From Prosthecobacter debontii (lineage in GTDB: Bacteria; Verrucomicrobiota; Verrucomicrobiia; Verrucomicrobiales; Akkermansiaceae): a stretch of 63,273 nucleotides of DNA. Position 1 is the first letter of the stretch. Every line of letters begins with the position of its first letter. Location of the stretch: positions 1-63,273 of the forward strand of contig CAMCBV010000015.1 in assembly GCA_945873125.1 (NCBI GenBank), given 5' to 3'. The translations under genes were made by a program, and so were the position numbers. Positions 16,707-24,512 of the stretch are shown here, in pieces. A model generated the notes under the pieces. That model was given only the letters and a program-made list of their open reading frames with translations, was not told where the DNA came from and searched no databases.

Positions 16707-16747
16707 AAATCCCATCATCACCTCCGCGTGATGATGGGATTTTTTTG
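16707..16747 (+). terminator. Strong intrinsic terminator of the metal module
   Basis: AATCCCATCATCAC and GTGATGATGGGATT form a 14-bp perfect stem with a 6-nt loop (ctccgc), followed by a run of T. It sits 32 bp after the outer-membrane gene and before the ArsC-like gene. Confidence 0.92.
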
Positions 16748-16811
16748 TTCATGCGGTTCCTCTCCTAATCTCTAATCTTGTGTCTCGCATCTCCAAGTCT
16801 AGCGTCTTCGC

Positions 16812-17165
16812 ATGATCAGCATCTACACCCTCAAAACCTGCGACTCCTGCCGCAAAGCCACCAAATGGCTTACCGAAAACCAAATCCCTTTCCATGAAAT
16901 CCCCATCCGCGAAACCCCACCCAGCCTCGCCGATCTCAAACGCGCCCTCGCCAGCCTAAATGGAGACACCCGCAAGCTTTTCAACACATCTGGCCAAGAT
17001 TACCGCTCCTTAAACCTAAAGGAAAAAATCTCCACTCTCTCGAACGCGCAAGCTCTCGATCTTCTCGCAAATAACAGCAACCTGATCAAACGCCCCTTTC
17101 TCATTTCAAAATCCAAAACTCTCGTTGGCTTCCAACCAGAAACTTGGGCGAAGTCCCTGACTTGA
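16812..17165 (+). CDS. ArsC/Spx-family thioredoxin-fold protein
   Basis: 117 residues. The ArsC/Spx fold begins MISIYTLKTCDSCRKATKWL, with a CDSC redox pair at residues 10-13, and continues with IPIRETPPSLADLKRAL, KLFNTSGQDYRSLNL, NLIKRPFLIS and VGFQPETW. Such proteins are often annotated as arsenate reductase or Spx/MgsR regulators; no ars genes lie nearby. The conserved arginine of true ArsC that follows KRP is not evident (KRPFLI is followed by SKS), so arsenate reduction is uncertain. The gene stands alone after a terminator and before hisC. Confidence 0.82.
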   Translation: MISIYTLKTCDSCRKATKWLTENQIPFHEIPIRETPPSLADLKRALASLNGDTRKLFNTSGQDYRSLNLKEKISTLSNAQALDLLANNSNLIKRPFLISKSKTLVGFQPETWAKSLT

Positions 17166-17268
17166 GGTTCCATCCCGAATCCCGACGTAGCCGCGATCTT
17201 TGAGGTCATGCCATACTTGAGATCATCCCACAAAATATCCCAATCTAGCCTTTTCGCTTAATACGCCA

Positions 17269-17304
17269 TTACAATCTTTGTCGTGGCCGTGACAAAGATT
17301 GTAA
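17269..17304. repeat. Perfect 14-bp inverted repeat upstream of hisC
   Basis: TTACAATCTTTGTC (17269-17282) and its exact complement GACAAAGATTGTAA (17291-17304) flank the 8-nt loop GTGGCCGT. No T-run follows, so it is a poor terminator. It may be an operator or an RNA hairpin in the hisC leader. The remaining sequence in 17166-17381 shows no gene. Confidence 0.7.
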
Positions 17305-17381
17305 ATTCAATGAGGTCATTCAAGGGGTTGGCGGGCCGCATTGAAGTTTGCGAAGTGTCATTCCTTCCGCTCGACATTCCG

Positions 17382-18506
17382 ATGGAACTAAACTCTATTT
17401 CCGGCATGCCTATTTCCGATTCTGCCAACTCCTTCGTTTGTGACCTAGTTGCCTACGAACCCGGAAAACCTATCGAGGAAACCGCCCGTGAACTCGGTCT
17501 CGATCCGGCATCCATCATCAAGCTTGCCTCCAACGAAAACCCTCTCGGCCCCTCCCCGCTCGCCCAACAGGCCATGCGCGATGCGATTTCCCAAGCCCAC
17601 ATTTATCCGGACGGCGGCGGATTCAAGCTCCGCTCCGCCATTGCGGAAAAACTTGGCTTCGATATTTCCAACATCATCCTCGGCAACGGCTCTAACGAAA
17701 TCATCGAGCTTCTCTGTCACACCTTCCTGAATCGCGATGCCGAGCTCATCGCCGCCAAACACGCCTTCGTTGTTTATAAGTTAATGGCCACGCTTTTCGG
17801 CGCGAAATATGTCGAGGTCGATGATCCGAAATTCATCCACGATCTCGATGCGATGGCCGCGGCGATCACGGACCAGACTCGTCTCGTGTTTGTTGCTAAC
17901 CCCAACAATCCCACGGGCACGGTCGTCACTCAGGAGGCCATTGATCGCTTCGTTGAAAAACTCCCCGCTCACGTGATCGCCGTGTTCGATGAAGCTTACT
18001 TCGAGTTTCTGGACACCCCACCGGATGTTCTCAAACATGTTCGTGCAGGAAAAAATGTCATTGTGTTGCGGACTTGCTCAAAAATTCATGGCCTCGCCGC
18101 TTTGCGCATCGGTTATGGCATCGCGCCAAAACCCATCGCCGATCTACTCCAGAAGGCCCGCCAACCTTTCAATACCAACGCGCTTGCTCAGGCCGCAGCG
18201 CTCGCTGCGCTGGACGATGAGGATCACATCCGGAAAACCCGCGAGATCAACCGTCAAGGCCTCGACTTTTACGAAAAAGCTTTCAAGGAACGCGGACTTG
18301 AATACGTCCCATCTGTCGCAAACTTCATCCTCGTGCGGGTTCAAAACGGCGATCAAGTCTTCAAGAACATGCTTCATAAAGGAGTGATCATCCGCGCCAT
18401 GTCGGGTTACAAACTCCCGGATTGGGTTAGAATTTCCATCGGCACCCCCGCCGAAAACCAACGAGCCCTCGAAGTCTTGGACGAAGTTTTAAACTCTAAA
18501 CTTTAA
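17382..18506 (+). CDS. hisC: Histidinol-phosphate aminotransferase HisC
   Basis: A PLP-dependent class I/II aminotransferase that converts imidazole acetol phosphate to L-histidinol phosphate; many HisC proteins also transaminate aromatic precursors. 374 residues from the ATG at 17382 (another is at 17406; an in-frame GTG at 17283 lies inside the hairpin loop and is unlikely). Blocks seen are YEPGKPIEETARELGL, KLASNENPLGPSPLAQQAM, YPDGGGFKLRSAIAEKLG, NGSNEIIELLCHTF, ANPNNPTGT and DEAYFEF. The Schiff-base lysine is in RTCSKIHGLAALRIGYG. The last codons (NSKL and the stop) are supplied by an AT-rich microrepeat at 18487-18516. No other his genes are in the window. Confidence 0.94.
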   Translation: MELNSISGMPISDSANSFVCDLVAYEPGKPIEETARELGLDPASIIKLASNENPLGPSPLAQQAMRDAISQAHIYPDGGGFKLRSAIAEKLGFDISNIILGNGSNEIIELLCHTFLNRDAELIAAKHAFVVYKLMATLFGAKYVEVDDPKFIHDLDAMAAAITDQTRLVFVANPNNPTGTVVTQEAIDRFVEKLPAHVIAVFDEAYFEFLDTPPDVLKHVRAGKNVIVLRTCSKIHGLAALRIGYGIAPKPIADLLQKARQPFNTNALAQAAALAALDDEDHIRKTREINRQGLDFYEKAFKERGLEYVPSVANFILVRVQNGDQVFKNMLHKGVIIRAMSGYKLPDWVRISIGTPAENQRALEVLDEVLNSKL

Positions 18507-18516
18507 ACTCTAAATC
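18487..18516. repeat. AT-rich microrepeat forming the hisC 3' end
   Basis: TTTTAAACTCTAAACTTTAA and the following ACTCTAAATCC form an inverted copy of the microrepeat found near argJ and rsmB. It supplies the last hisC codons and the TAA stop. Confidence 0.6.
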
Positions 18517-18544
18517 CTAATAAAGAGGCGCCCACCCTCCCAAA

Positions 18545-18650
18545 TCTCTTATCTTTCCGTAAGAGAATCCAACATCGGCTTTTCCAGCCGCAATATTCCA
18601 TGATTTTTATCCATGTTGGCCCGTTCATCCGCGGTTCTTTTTTTCTTAGC
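18545..18650 (+). promoter_or_regulatory. Structured leader or terminator region upstream of dapA
   Basis: Three nested elements are visible. The first is TCTCTTA/TAAGAGA (18545-18551 and 18560-18566). The second is an outer stem CCAACAT/ATGTTGG (18569-18575 and 18613-18619) enclosing CGGCT/AGCCG (18576-18590). The third is a short CCG/CGG stem followed by a T-rich tract (~18622-18650). The order, structure then T-tract then ~60 nt to the dapA ATG, fits an attenuated leader but could equally be the hisC terminator. It does not resemble a lysine riboswitch. Confidence 0.35.
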
Positions 18651-18709
18651 CAAGATTCCGGTATGAACACGGTTTACTTTCGATCATTTTTCCTCATCCT
18701 CTCCCTGTC

Positions 18710-19591
18710 ATGAATTTCTCCGGCATACATACCGCCCTCATCACCCCTTTCCGTAACGGAAAAATCGACACCGAGGCATATCGCACACTCATCGAAAGAC
18801 AGATCGCAGGAGGAATCACGGGAATTGTCCCTTGTGGCACCACTGGCGAGTCTCCAACTCTCGGAACCGTGGAGCATATCGAAGTCATTAAACTCGCCGT
18901 GGAGTTTGCCGCAGGTCGCTGCTTGGTTATCGCTGGCACTGGCGCCAACGCCACCACTGAAGCCATCGAACTCACCCAAGCAGCTGAACAAGCCGGCGCA
19001 AACGGCTCGCTGCAAGTTTGCCCCTACTACAACAAGCCTTCCCAAGAAGGACTTTATCTCCATTTCAAAGCCATCGCAGATGCCACATCGCTTCCCATCA
19101 TGCTTTACAGCGTGCCGGGTCGTTCGGGTATCGAGATCGCAGCGGAAACTGCCGCCCGCCTCGCTGCGGATTGTAAAAACATCACCTCCATTAAAGAAGC
19201 CGGCGGCTCGGTCGATCGAGTCAACCAGCTCGTCCAGGCTCTCCCTGATGGCTTCGGCATCCTCTCCGGTGATGATCCGCTTACGCTTCCTTTCATTGCC
19301 GCCGGTGCAAACGGACTGGTTTCCGTTGCCTCCAACCTCATCCCAGAAATCATGACGCAACTCGTCAATCACTGCCTTGCTGGTGAATTTGCCGCAGCCC
19401 TCACCCTGCAAAAACATTACTATCCGCTGATGCGCGGTTTGATGTCGCTGGATGTGAACCCAGTTCCCATCAAAACAGCCGTCGCCTTACAAGGGCACTG
19501 CAGCCCAGAACTCCGTCTGCCACTCGCACCCTTGTCAGCATCCAACGAAAACTCCCTCCGCGCGCTGCTTCGTTCATATAGCTTGATCTGA
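18710..19591 (+). CDS. dapA: 4-hydroxy-tetrahydrodipicolinate synthase DapA
   Basis: DapA condenses pyruvate with aspartate semialdehyde at the head of the lysine/diaminopimelate pathway. 293 residues, the normal length. Visible are GIHTALITPFRNGKID, the pyruvate-binding CGTTGESPTL, GANGSLQVCPYYNKPSQEGL, the tyrosine block LYSVPGRSG, the Schiff-base lysine in ITSIKEAGGSVDRV and SGDDPLTLPFIAAGANGLVSVASN. The start ATG directly precedes the conserved FSGIHTALITPF. It is followed after 35 bp by a class V aminotransferase gene on the same strand, with a pyrimidine-rich TTCACTCTTCACTC run between them. Confidence 0.95.
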   Translation: MNFSGIHTALITPFRNGKIDTEAYRTLIERQIAGGITGIVPCGTTGESPTLGTVEHIEVIKLAVEFAAGRCLVIAGTGANATTEAIELTQAAEQAGANGSLQVCPYYNKPSQEGLYLHFKAIADATSLPIMLYSVPGRSGIEIAAETAARLAADCKNITSIKEAGGSVDRVNQLVQALPDGFGILSGDDPLTLPFIAAGANGLVSVASNLIPEIMTQLVNHCLAGEFAAALTLQKHYYPLMRGLMSLDVNPVPIKTAVALQGHCSPELRLPLAPLSASNENSLRALLRSYSLI

Positions 19592-19626
19592 AATTCCAAT
19601 TTTCACTCTTCACTCTTCACTCATCC

Positions 19627-20703
19627 ATGTCTTCCCCAAAACTTTTCAGCCCAGGTCCCGTCGATGTCTCACCGGAAACCTTCGCCGCCATGTCCCACAC
19701 CATGATCGGACACCGCGGTAAGGATTTCGAGGACCTTTACGCTTCCCTCCAACCCGGTCTCAAGGAAATCTTCGGAACCACCCGACCCGTTTTTCTCTCA
19801 ACCTCATCCGCCTGGGGCGTGATGGAAGGCGCCCTTCGCAACCTCGGCAGAAAAAAAGTTCTCTGCCTCTGCTGCGGAGCGTTTTCCGATAAATGGTTGG
19901 ATGTCGCAAAAAAATGCGGATTGGAAGCTGAAGCCGTCCAAGTCGAGTGGGGTCAGGCCATTAGCCCTGATGCAGTCCGCGCGAAACTTGCAGAAGGTGG
20001 ATTCGATACCGTTACATTCATCCACTCGGAAACTTCCACCGGAGTCCTCAACGACCTCGCGGGAATCGCCGCTGCGGTGAAATCATTTCCCGACACGATG
20101 CTCATCGTCGATACGGTCTCCTCTCTCTCGACCGTCGATATCGACATGGACAAACACGGTATTGATGTCTGCCTCGCTGGGGTTCAAAAAGCCCTCGCAC
20201 TTCCACCCGGTCTCGCGGTTTTCGCGGTTTCTGAAGCCGCGATGGAACGTGCAAAAACTATTCCTAACCGCGGGTATTATTTTGATTTCCTAGAGTTTGC
20301 CAAAAACGACGCCGCGAACAATACCCCTACCACTCCCGCGATCTCACTTCTTTTCGGTCTTCAATACATTCTCGAAAAAATCGCTGAAGAAGGCTTTGCC
20401 GCGCGTAAGACACGCCACGCAAAAACCAACGCGATGATCCGCGAATGGGGTACAAAACATGGTTTCAAGCTTTTCGCTCCGGAAGGCCATCGCTCTTTTG
20501 CGCTCACATGCTTCGCCACTCCGGAAACCTTGGATCTCAGCGGTTTCATCAAGGCTCTCAAAACCAAATACAATTTCCTGATCAACGGCGGTTATGGCAA
20601 AGTCAAAGGCACAACCTTCCGTATCTCCAACATGGGCAACGAAACCGAGACCACCATGCAGGAACTCATCGACGCCATGGACGATATCTTGAAAGATCTC
20701 TAG
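19627..20703 (+). CDS. Class V PLP aminotransferase (alanine/serine-glyoxylate type)
   Basis: 358 residues. It has the class V fold: N-terminal FSPGPVDVSPETFAAMSHTMIGHRGKDF (the PGP and HR motifs of alanine-glyoxylate and phosphoserine-type enzymes) and FLSTSSAWGVMEGALRNL. The conserved HSETSTGVLNDL, DTVSSLSTVDIDMDKHGIDVCLAGVQKALALPPG (PLP lysine in QKAL) and C-terminal FRISNMG are also present. It belongs to the alanine-glyoxylate/serine-pyruvate transaminase group. In PVC and related bacteria such enzymes can act in serine synthesis, so the substrate cannot be fixed from sequence. Its stop is separated by 1 nt from the convergent SNF2 helicase stop. Confidence 0.87.
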   Translation: MSSPKLFSPGPVDVSPETFAAMSHTMIGHRGKDFEDLYASLQPGLKEIFGTTRPVFLSTSSAWGVMEGALRNLGRKKVLCLCCGAFSDKWLDVAKKCGLEAEAVQVEWGQAISPDAVRAKLAEGGFDTVTFIHSETSTGVLNDLAGIAAAVKSFPDTMLIVDTVSSLSTVDIDMDKHGIDVCLAGVQKALALPPGLAVFAVSEAAMERAKTIPNRGYYFDFLEFAKNDAANNTPTTPAISLLFGLQYILEKIAEEGFAARKTRHAKTNAMIREWGTKHGFKLFAPEGHRSFALTCFATPETLDLSGFIKALKTKYNFLINGGYGKVKGTTFRISNMGNETETTMQELIDAMDDILKDL

Positions 20704-20704
20704 T

Positions 20705-23389
20705 TCAGCTTAGCAACTCTTGGATCATCGTCGCATCGATTTTTCTCACCACATCCGCGTCCGCCAACAAGCCTTCTGCAAGCTTGGCTTTATCAAGTTG
20801 CAAACGATGGATGCGCTCCTCGACAGTTTCCTGGCAGAGTAGCTTATGAACAAACACCGGCTTATCTTGTCCAATTCGATACGCGCGATCTGTCGCCTGT
20901 GCCTCTGCTGCCGGATTCCACCAGGGATCGTAATGAATGACCGTATCCGCTGCCGTTAGGTTCAAGCCGGTGCCACCCGCCTTGAGGGAAATGAGAAACA
21001 CGGGGAATTTACCGGACTGAAATTGTTCCACCAACTTACCCCGGTCTTTCGATCCACCCGTCAATTTGAGATACGGAACTTTTGTTTTTATCAAATATTC
21101 CTCAATCAATCCAAGCATGGTCGTGAACTGGGAAAACACGAGAATACTGCGTCCCTCCTCGACCAGCGTATCTAACATCTCTTTCAAATAATCCAATTTC
21201 GCGGAGCTATGAATTCCGGCGGCAAAATCCTCGGGTAATAAACGGGGATCACAACAGATCTGCCGAAGTTTCAGCAACGCATCCAAAAACACGATTTGTG
21301 ATTGTTCGATTCCGCGTGCGGCAATCGCCGCTCTCACCCGCTTATCCATGGTCGCACGCACAGTTTCATAGAGATCTTTCTGATCACTCGATAGCTCGAT
21401 CAAATGCACCATCTCAGTTTTTGGAGGCAGCTCCTTGGCGACTTGATCCTTGGTTCTCCTCAGCACCAATGGCGCGATCCGTTTTTTCAATATCGCGTTT
21501 TTCTCAACATCACCCTCGTCTTCGATGGGCTTGCGGAAATTTCGATTGAACGCATCTTCCGTCCCCAGAAATCCGGGAATCAAAAAATGCATGAGACTCC
21601 ACAGCTCGCCGAGATGGTTTTCAATCGGAGTTCCGGACAAACACAGGCGATGCCTCGCTATGACCTGACATGCCGCCTGAGCGACCTTCGCTCGTGGATT
21701 CTTGATATACTGAGCCTCATCCAAAACCAAGATGTGATACTCGTAGGCAAGCAGTTTTGCGATATCCCGCTGCAGCAGAGCGAAGGACGTGATCACCAAA
21801 TCGGCATGCGGAATGGAACGGTAATATTTTTTTCTATCCGCTCCATTCAATACCAGAACCCGCAAACCCGGCGCGAACTTGACCGCCTCTGCACGCCAGT
21901 TCGGAACCACTGAGGTTGGCGCGATGACCAGCGAGGGTCGACCGCCACTGCGTCCGCTCTTTTTTTCCGCCATCAAATGCGCCAGGGTCTGCAAGGTTTT
22001 CCCCAAGCCCATATCATCCGCCAAAATTCCATGCAGCCCATGACTCGCCAGAAATTGCATCCATTGAAATCCTGATTTCTGATAATCCCTTAAAGTCGCT
22101 TTAATCTCCTCCGGTGTTTCCACTTCATCGACTTTTGAGAAATGTTCCAAGCGCTCTTTGAGCCTGGCCAGACCTTTCGGGGCCTCGATTCCCAAGCCCT
22201 CCAGACCAGCTAACGCTGCCGCATCCAACGCGTGCACCCGCGCTTTTCCGAAAAATTTGGGATCCACCAAGGCCGATAAATGCCGGAGCAAACGACGCAC
22301 TCTTCCAATCGGCAACTTTAACGCATCACCATTGGGCAACGGCGCATAAACAAATCCCTGATTCGGCCGATCCAAGGTTTCTTCCAAAAAATCCTGTTTC
22401 AACAAACCGGCCAGGATCGGCATCAAATCGTAACGCTCGCCATCAACATCGAATCCAACTGACAAACTGAACCATCCACCGTCCGAAAAATCTCCGACAT
22501 AGGGCTCGTCATCCTGTTCACCCGTCAGACGAGTTTGCCATTTCTCCGGATCCGCATCGTGCACCTGATGGCCGACACCCTCTTCAAATTTCACCTTCCA
22601 CCCGCTGGCTTCCAGCGTTTCCCTGAATTCGCCACGAAACTGGTGCCAGAACGTATCCACTGGGATCCGACCCGGATCAGGAAACCATTTGTCATTTTCA
22701 CCCGCCGCCTCGACGGAGCGCGATATCATGCTCAGTAAAAAACGCCACGCCGGATTGGTTTGCATGGATGACAGCCCGATATCGCGTAGCTCGCGCATCG
22801 CTCGTTGCTCTCTCGGCGTCCTACCATCCTCGCGAGCCGATGCCAAAGGTTTCCGCTGATCGCCACAGCTTACAAAGGCTTCCGCAAAAATCCATTCCTT
22901 GGGCTCTTCTTGCCCCATCGATTTCAACAACATCAGCGTCGCCTTATCCACGGCGTCCTTACGCACCACCAATTCAAAGGTCACATCTCCTCCTCCCTCC
23001 ATCTTCGCATCTCCCGATTCCTTGATCTCTGTATCCCCCGCTCCTCTCCCCAGCTCCATGGCCACCGCTTCGGCAGGAGTCCGCCCCAAACTTTTCTCCA
23101 AATGCTTCGATTTTGCCATTTTTCCAAGCAAGGCAAAACCGTGCTCACAAAACGCACCGGCCTCGCAGCTGCAATCCGTTTCAAACGATACCTGCCCACC
23201 TTGCTGCCAAAACGCAGCCTCCGTTTTCTCACCCAAAACGCGTGCCTGCGCTTGAATCTCCTCATCCCCGTCCAATTTCAATGCCTGAACTTTTGAGACC
23301 AGACGCCCGCCAAGCATCCGCGCCTCATCGCCAAACCGCTCAACCCAGCCCGCCTCCGCCAAGAAATGTTCCAGTGCCTTTATCATCAA
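20705..23389 (-). CDS. SNF2-family ATP-dependent helicase with SWIM zinc finger
   Basis: 894 residues. An N-terminal SWIM finger (residues ~65-90: FETDCSCEAGAFCEHGFALL, C-x-C-x(n)-C-x-H) precedes a linker domain and a full Snf2 motor. The motor has the Q-region LRDYQKSGFQWMQFLASHGLHG, motif I ILADDMGLGKTLQTLAH, motif II VLDEAQYIKN, motif III LCLSGTPIENHLGELWSLM, and in the C-terminal lobe LVFSQFTTMLGLIEEYL, SLKAGGTGLNLTAADTVIH and DRAYRIGQ. This is the bacterial RapA/HepA-like Snf2 class, which remodels nucleic acid-protein complexes; the specific role is unknown. A Gly/Glu-rich insertion (residues ~117-136) is encoded by an unusual pyrimidine-rich stretch (plus strand, ~22983-23045). Confidence 0.92.
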   Translation of the reverse strand: MMIKALEHFLAEAGWVERFGDEARMLGGRLVSKVQALKLDGDEEIQAQARVLGEKTEAAFWQQGGQVSFETDCSCEAGAFCEHGFALLGKMAKSKHLEKSLGRTPAEAVAMELGRGAGDTEIKESGDAKMEGGGDVTFELVVRKDAVDKATLMLLKSMGQEEPKEWIFAEAFVSCGDQRKPLASAREDGRTPREQRAMRELRDIGLSSMQTNPAWRFLLSMISRSVEAAGENDKWFPDPGRIPVDTFWHQFRGEFRETLEASGWKVKFEEGVGHQVHDADPEKWQTRLTGEQDDEPYVGDFSDGGWFSLSVGFDVDGERYDLMPILAGLLKQDFLEETLDRPNQGFVYAPLPNGDALKLPIGRVRRLLRHLSALVDPKFFGKARVHALDAAALAGLEGLGIEAPKGLARLKERLEHFSKVDEVETPEEIKATLRDYQKSGFQWMQFLASHGLHGILADDMGLGKTLQTLAHLMAEKKSGRSGGRPSLVIAPTSVVPNWRAEAVKFAPGLRVLVLNGADRKKYYRSIPHADLVITSFALLQRDIAKLLAYEYHILVLDEAQYIKNPRAKVAQAACQVIARHRLCLSGTPIENHLGELWSLMHFLIPGFLGTEDAFNRNFRKPIEDEGDVEKNAILKKRIAPLVLRRTKDQVAKELPPKTEMVHLIELSSDQKDLYETVRATMDKRVRAAIAARGIEQSQIVFLDALLKLRQICCDPRLLPEDFAAGIHSSAKLDYLKEMLDTLVEEGRSILVFSQFTTMLGLIEEYLIKTKVPYLKLTGGSKDRGKLVEQFQSGKFPVFLISLKAGGTGLNLTAADTVIHYDPWWNPAAEAQATDRAYRIGQDKPVFVHKLLCQETVEERIHRLQLDKAKLAEGLLADADVVRKIDATMIQELLS

Positions 23390-23506
23390 TCAAAGAAAGC
23401 GTATTTTCCGCCCTGCCCAGCGTCGATCTTGTTTTCAAAATCTGAATTTGATATTTAGACACGACCAGACTTTATAAATGAAAAACATTAAAAAACATCC
23501 CTCCCC

Positions 23507-23692
23507 ATGGCTAAACTGATGCCCTACGTCCAAACACAACCCGCTCGTAAAGGCGGATTTCTCTCAAGAAAAATCTGGGAAAGCGACGATTGCTGGACAC
23601 CGGATCCGGAATTCACCGAAACCATAACAAGAACCTCCATCGATCCATCTCCAACTGATTCCAAAGTTGCAGAACCTGGCTCCAATGACTGA
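23507..23692 (+). CDS. Possible small protein
   Basis: 61 residues starting with an ATG at 23507, in a ~380-bp stretch between the divergent SNF2 start and the convergent LURP-one-like stop. The protein is polar and Thr/Pro-rich with one Cys (WESDDCWTPDPEFTETITR). It has no recognised domain, signal or membrane segment. Only its position as a free-standing ORF supports it, and it may be non-coding. Confidence 0.35.
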   Translation: MAKLMPYVQTQPARKGGFLSRKIWESDDCWTPDPEFTETITRTSIDPSPTDSKVAEPGSND

Positions 23693-23767
23693 CATCGAAT
23701 CATTGACCTTCGCCACTCGCGACGCGTTTGGAGCAAAACACCAGATAAGTCTGTTAGAAATTTAATT

Positions 23768-24454
23768 TTACCCTCTCTGCCTTTCCAGCATCACCAGCAT
23801 GAAGAAGGAGAGAATTAGGTTCAGTTCCTCGCGAGGGCTCATGTTGTCAATTTTTTCGATGAGGAATTTTCCTTCAAAAAACGCAGCCAGCTTCGTTAAG
23901 CGTATCACAGGCCTTCCGTCAGCGCTCACCGCTAAATACTTAGGATGAAAAAAATATCCGGAAAACATTCCCAAAATTGGAACTCCACCTATCAAACCAT
24001 CCATGAACTTCGTCCAAGGATTTTCTTCACTGATCACAAAATCCGGGTTGTTGTTTTCAGGATTGAAAACCTCATAGTGAGCCTTCCAAATCGATCTCCA
24101 GCCCTTTCTTCCCACAGAACCAATCGCCTGACCAGACACATCGGTCGAATTGTATCTCGCTGACCAATCAATCACTTTATTGGCTTTAATTTCAGCCAGC
24201 TTCACGGCTCTCGTTCGATCAGCAAAGACAGCGACTTCTTCTTTCAATTTGAAAAACTTCTGATTGGTATGCACCACAACGCGTCCAGCTGCATCCGTGA
24301 CCGTGACTTGAGTCGTCAGGGCAATCAGCTTGAAACTAAGTTGCAGCGGATAAACCACGCCCTGCATATGTCTCGATATATCATCTGTGACAGGTAAAGT
24401 TGCTGGAATGATAGGCGGCTGAACCATTGGAGTGGTATAGGGAGTTTCTGACAT
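23768..24454 (-). CDS. LURP-one/scramblase-like protein (DUF567 type)
   Basis: 228 residues from the ATG at 24454 (the frame extends to 24481). After a Pro-rich N terminus (TTPMVQPPIIPATLP) comes a beta-rich domain. It contains YPLQLSFKLIALTTQVTVTDA, VVVHTNQKFFKLKEEVAVFAD and SIWKAHYEVFNPE, then FDGLI-like and FFHPKYLAVSADGRPVIRLTKL. This is the tubby-like/LURP-one-related barrel pattern. It ends in a hydrophobic helix (ELNLILSFFMLVMLERQRG) that may associate with membrane. The function of the bacterial members is unknown. It lies downstream of tcdA on the same strand with a 58-bp gap. Confidence 0.72.
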   Translation of the reverse strand: MSETPYTTPMVQPPIIPATLPVTDDISRHMQGVVYPLQLSFKLIALTTQVTVTDAAGRVVVHTNQKFFKLKEEVAVFADRTRAVKLAEIKANKVIDWSARYNSTDVSGQAIGSVGRKGWRSIWKAHYEVFNPENNNPDFVISEENPWTKFMDGLIGGVPILGMFSGYFFHPKYLAVSADGRPVIRLTKLAAFFEGKFLIEKIDNMSPREELNLILSFFMLVMLERQRG

Positions 24455-24512
24455 CCGCTTACTCCACAATTCCAATTCCAAAATCCAAGCACAGAATCAA
24501 AAACTTTTCGCC

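Noticed and set aside
17283..17381. GTG start at 17283 for hisC
   Set aside because: It lies in the loop of a perfect inverted repeat and adds 33 residues not typical of HisC.
18674..19417. 247-residue minus-strand ORF opposite dapA
   Set aside because: Runs opposite conserved dapA blocks and shows biased, domain-free text.
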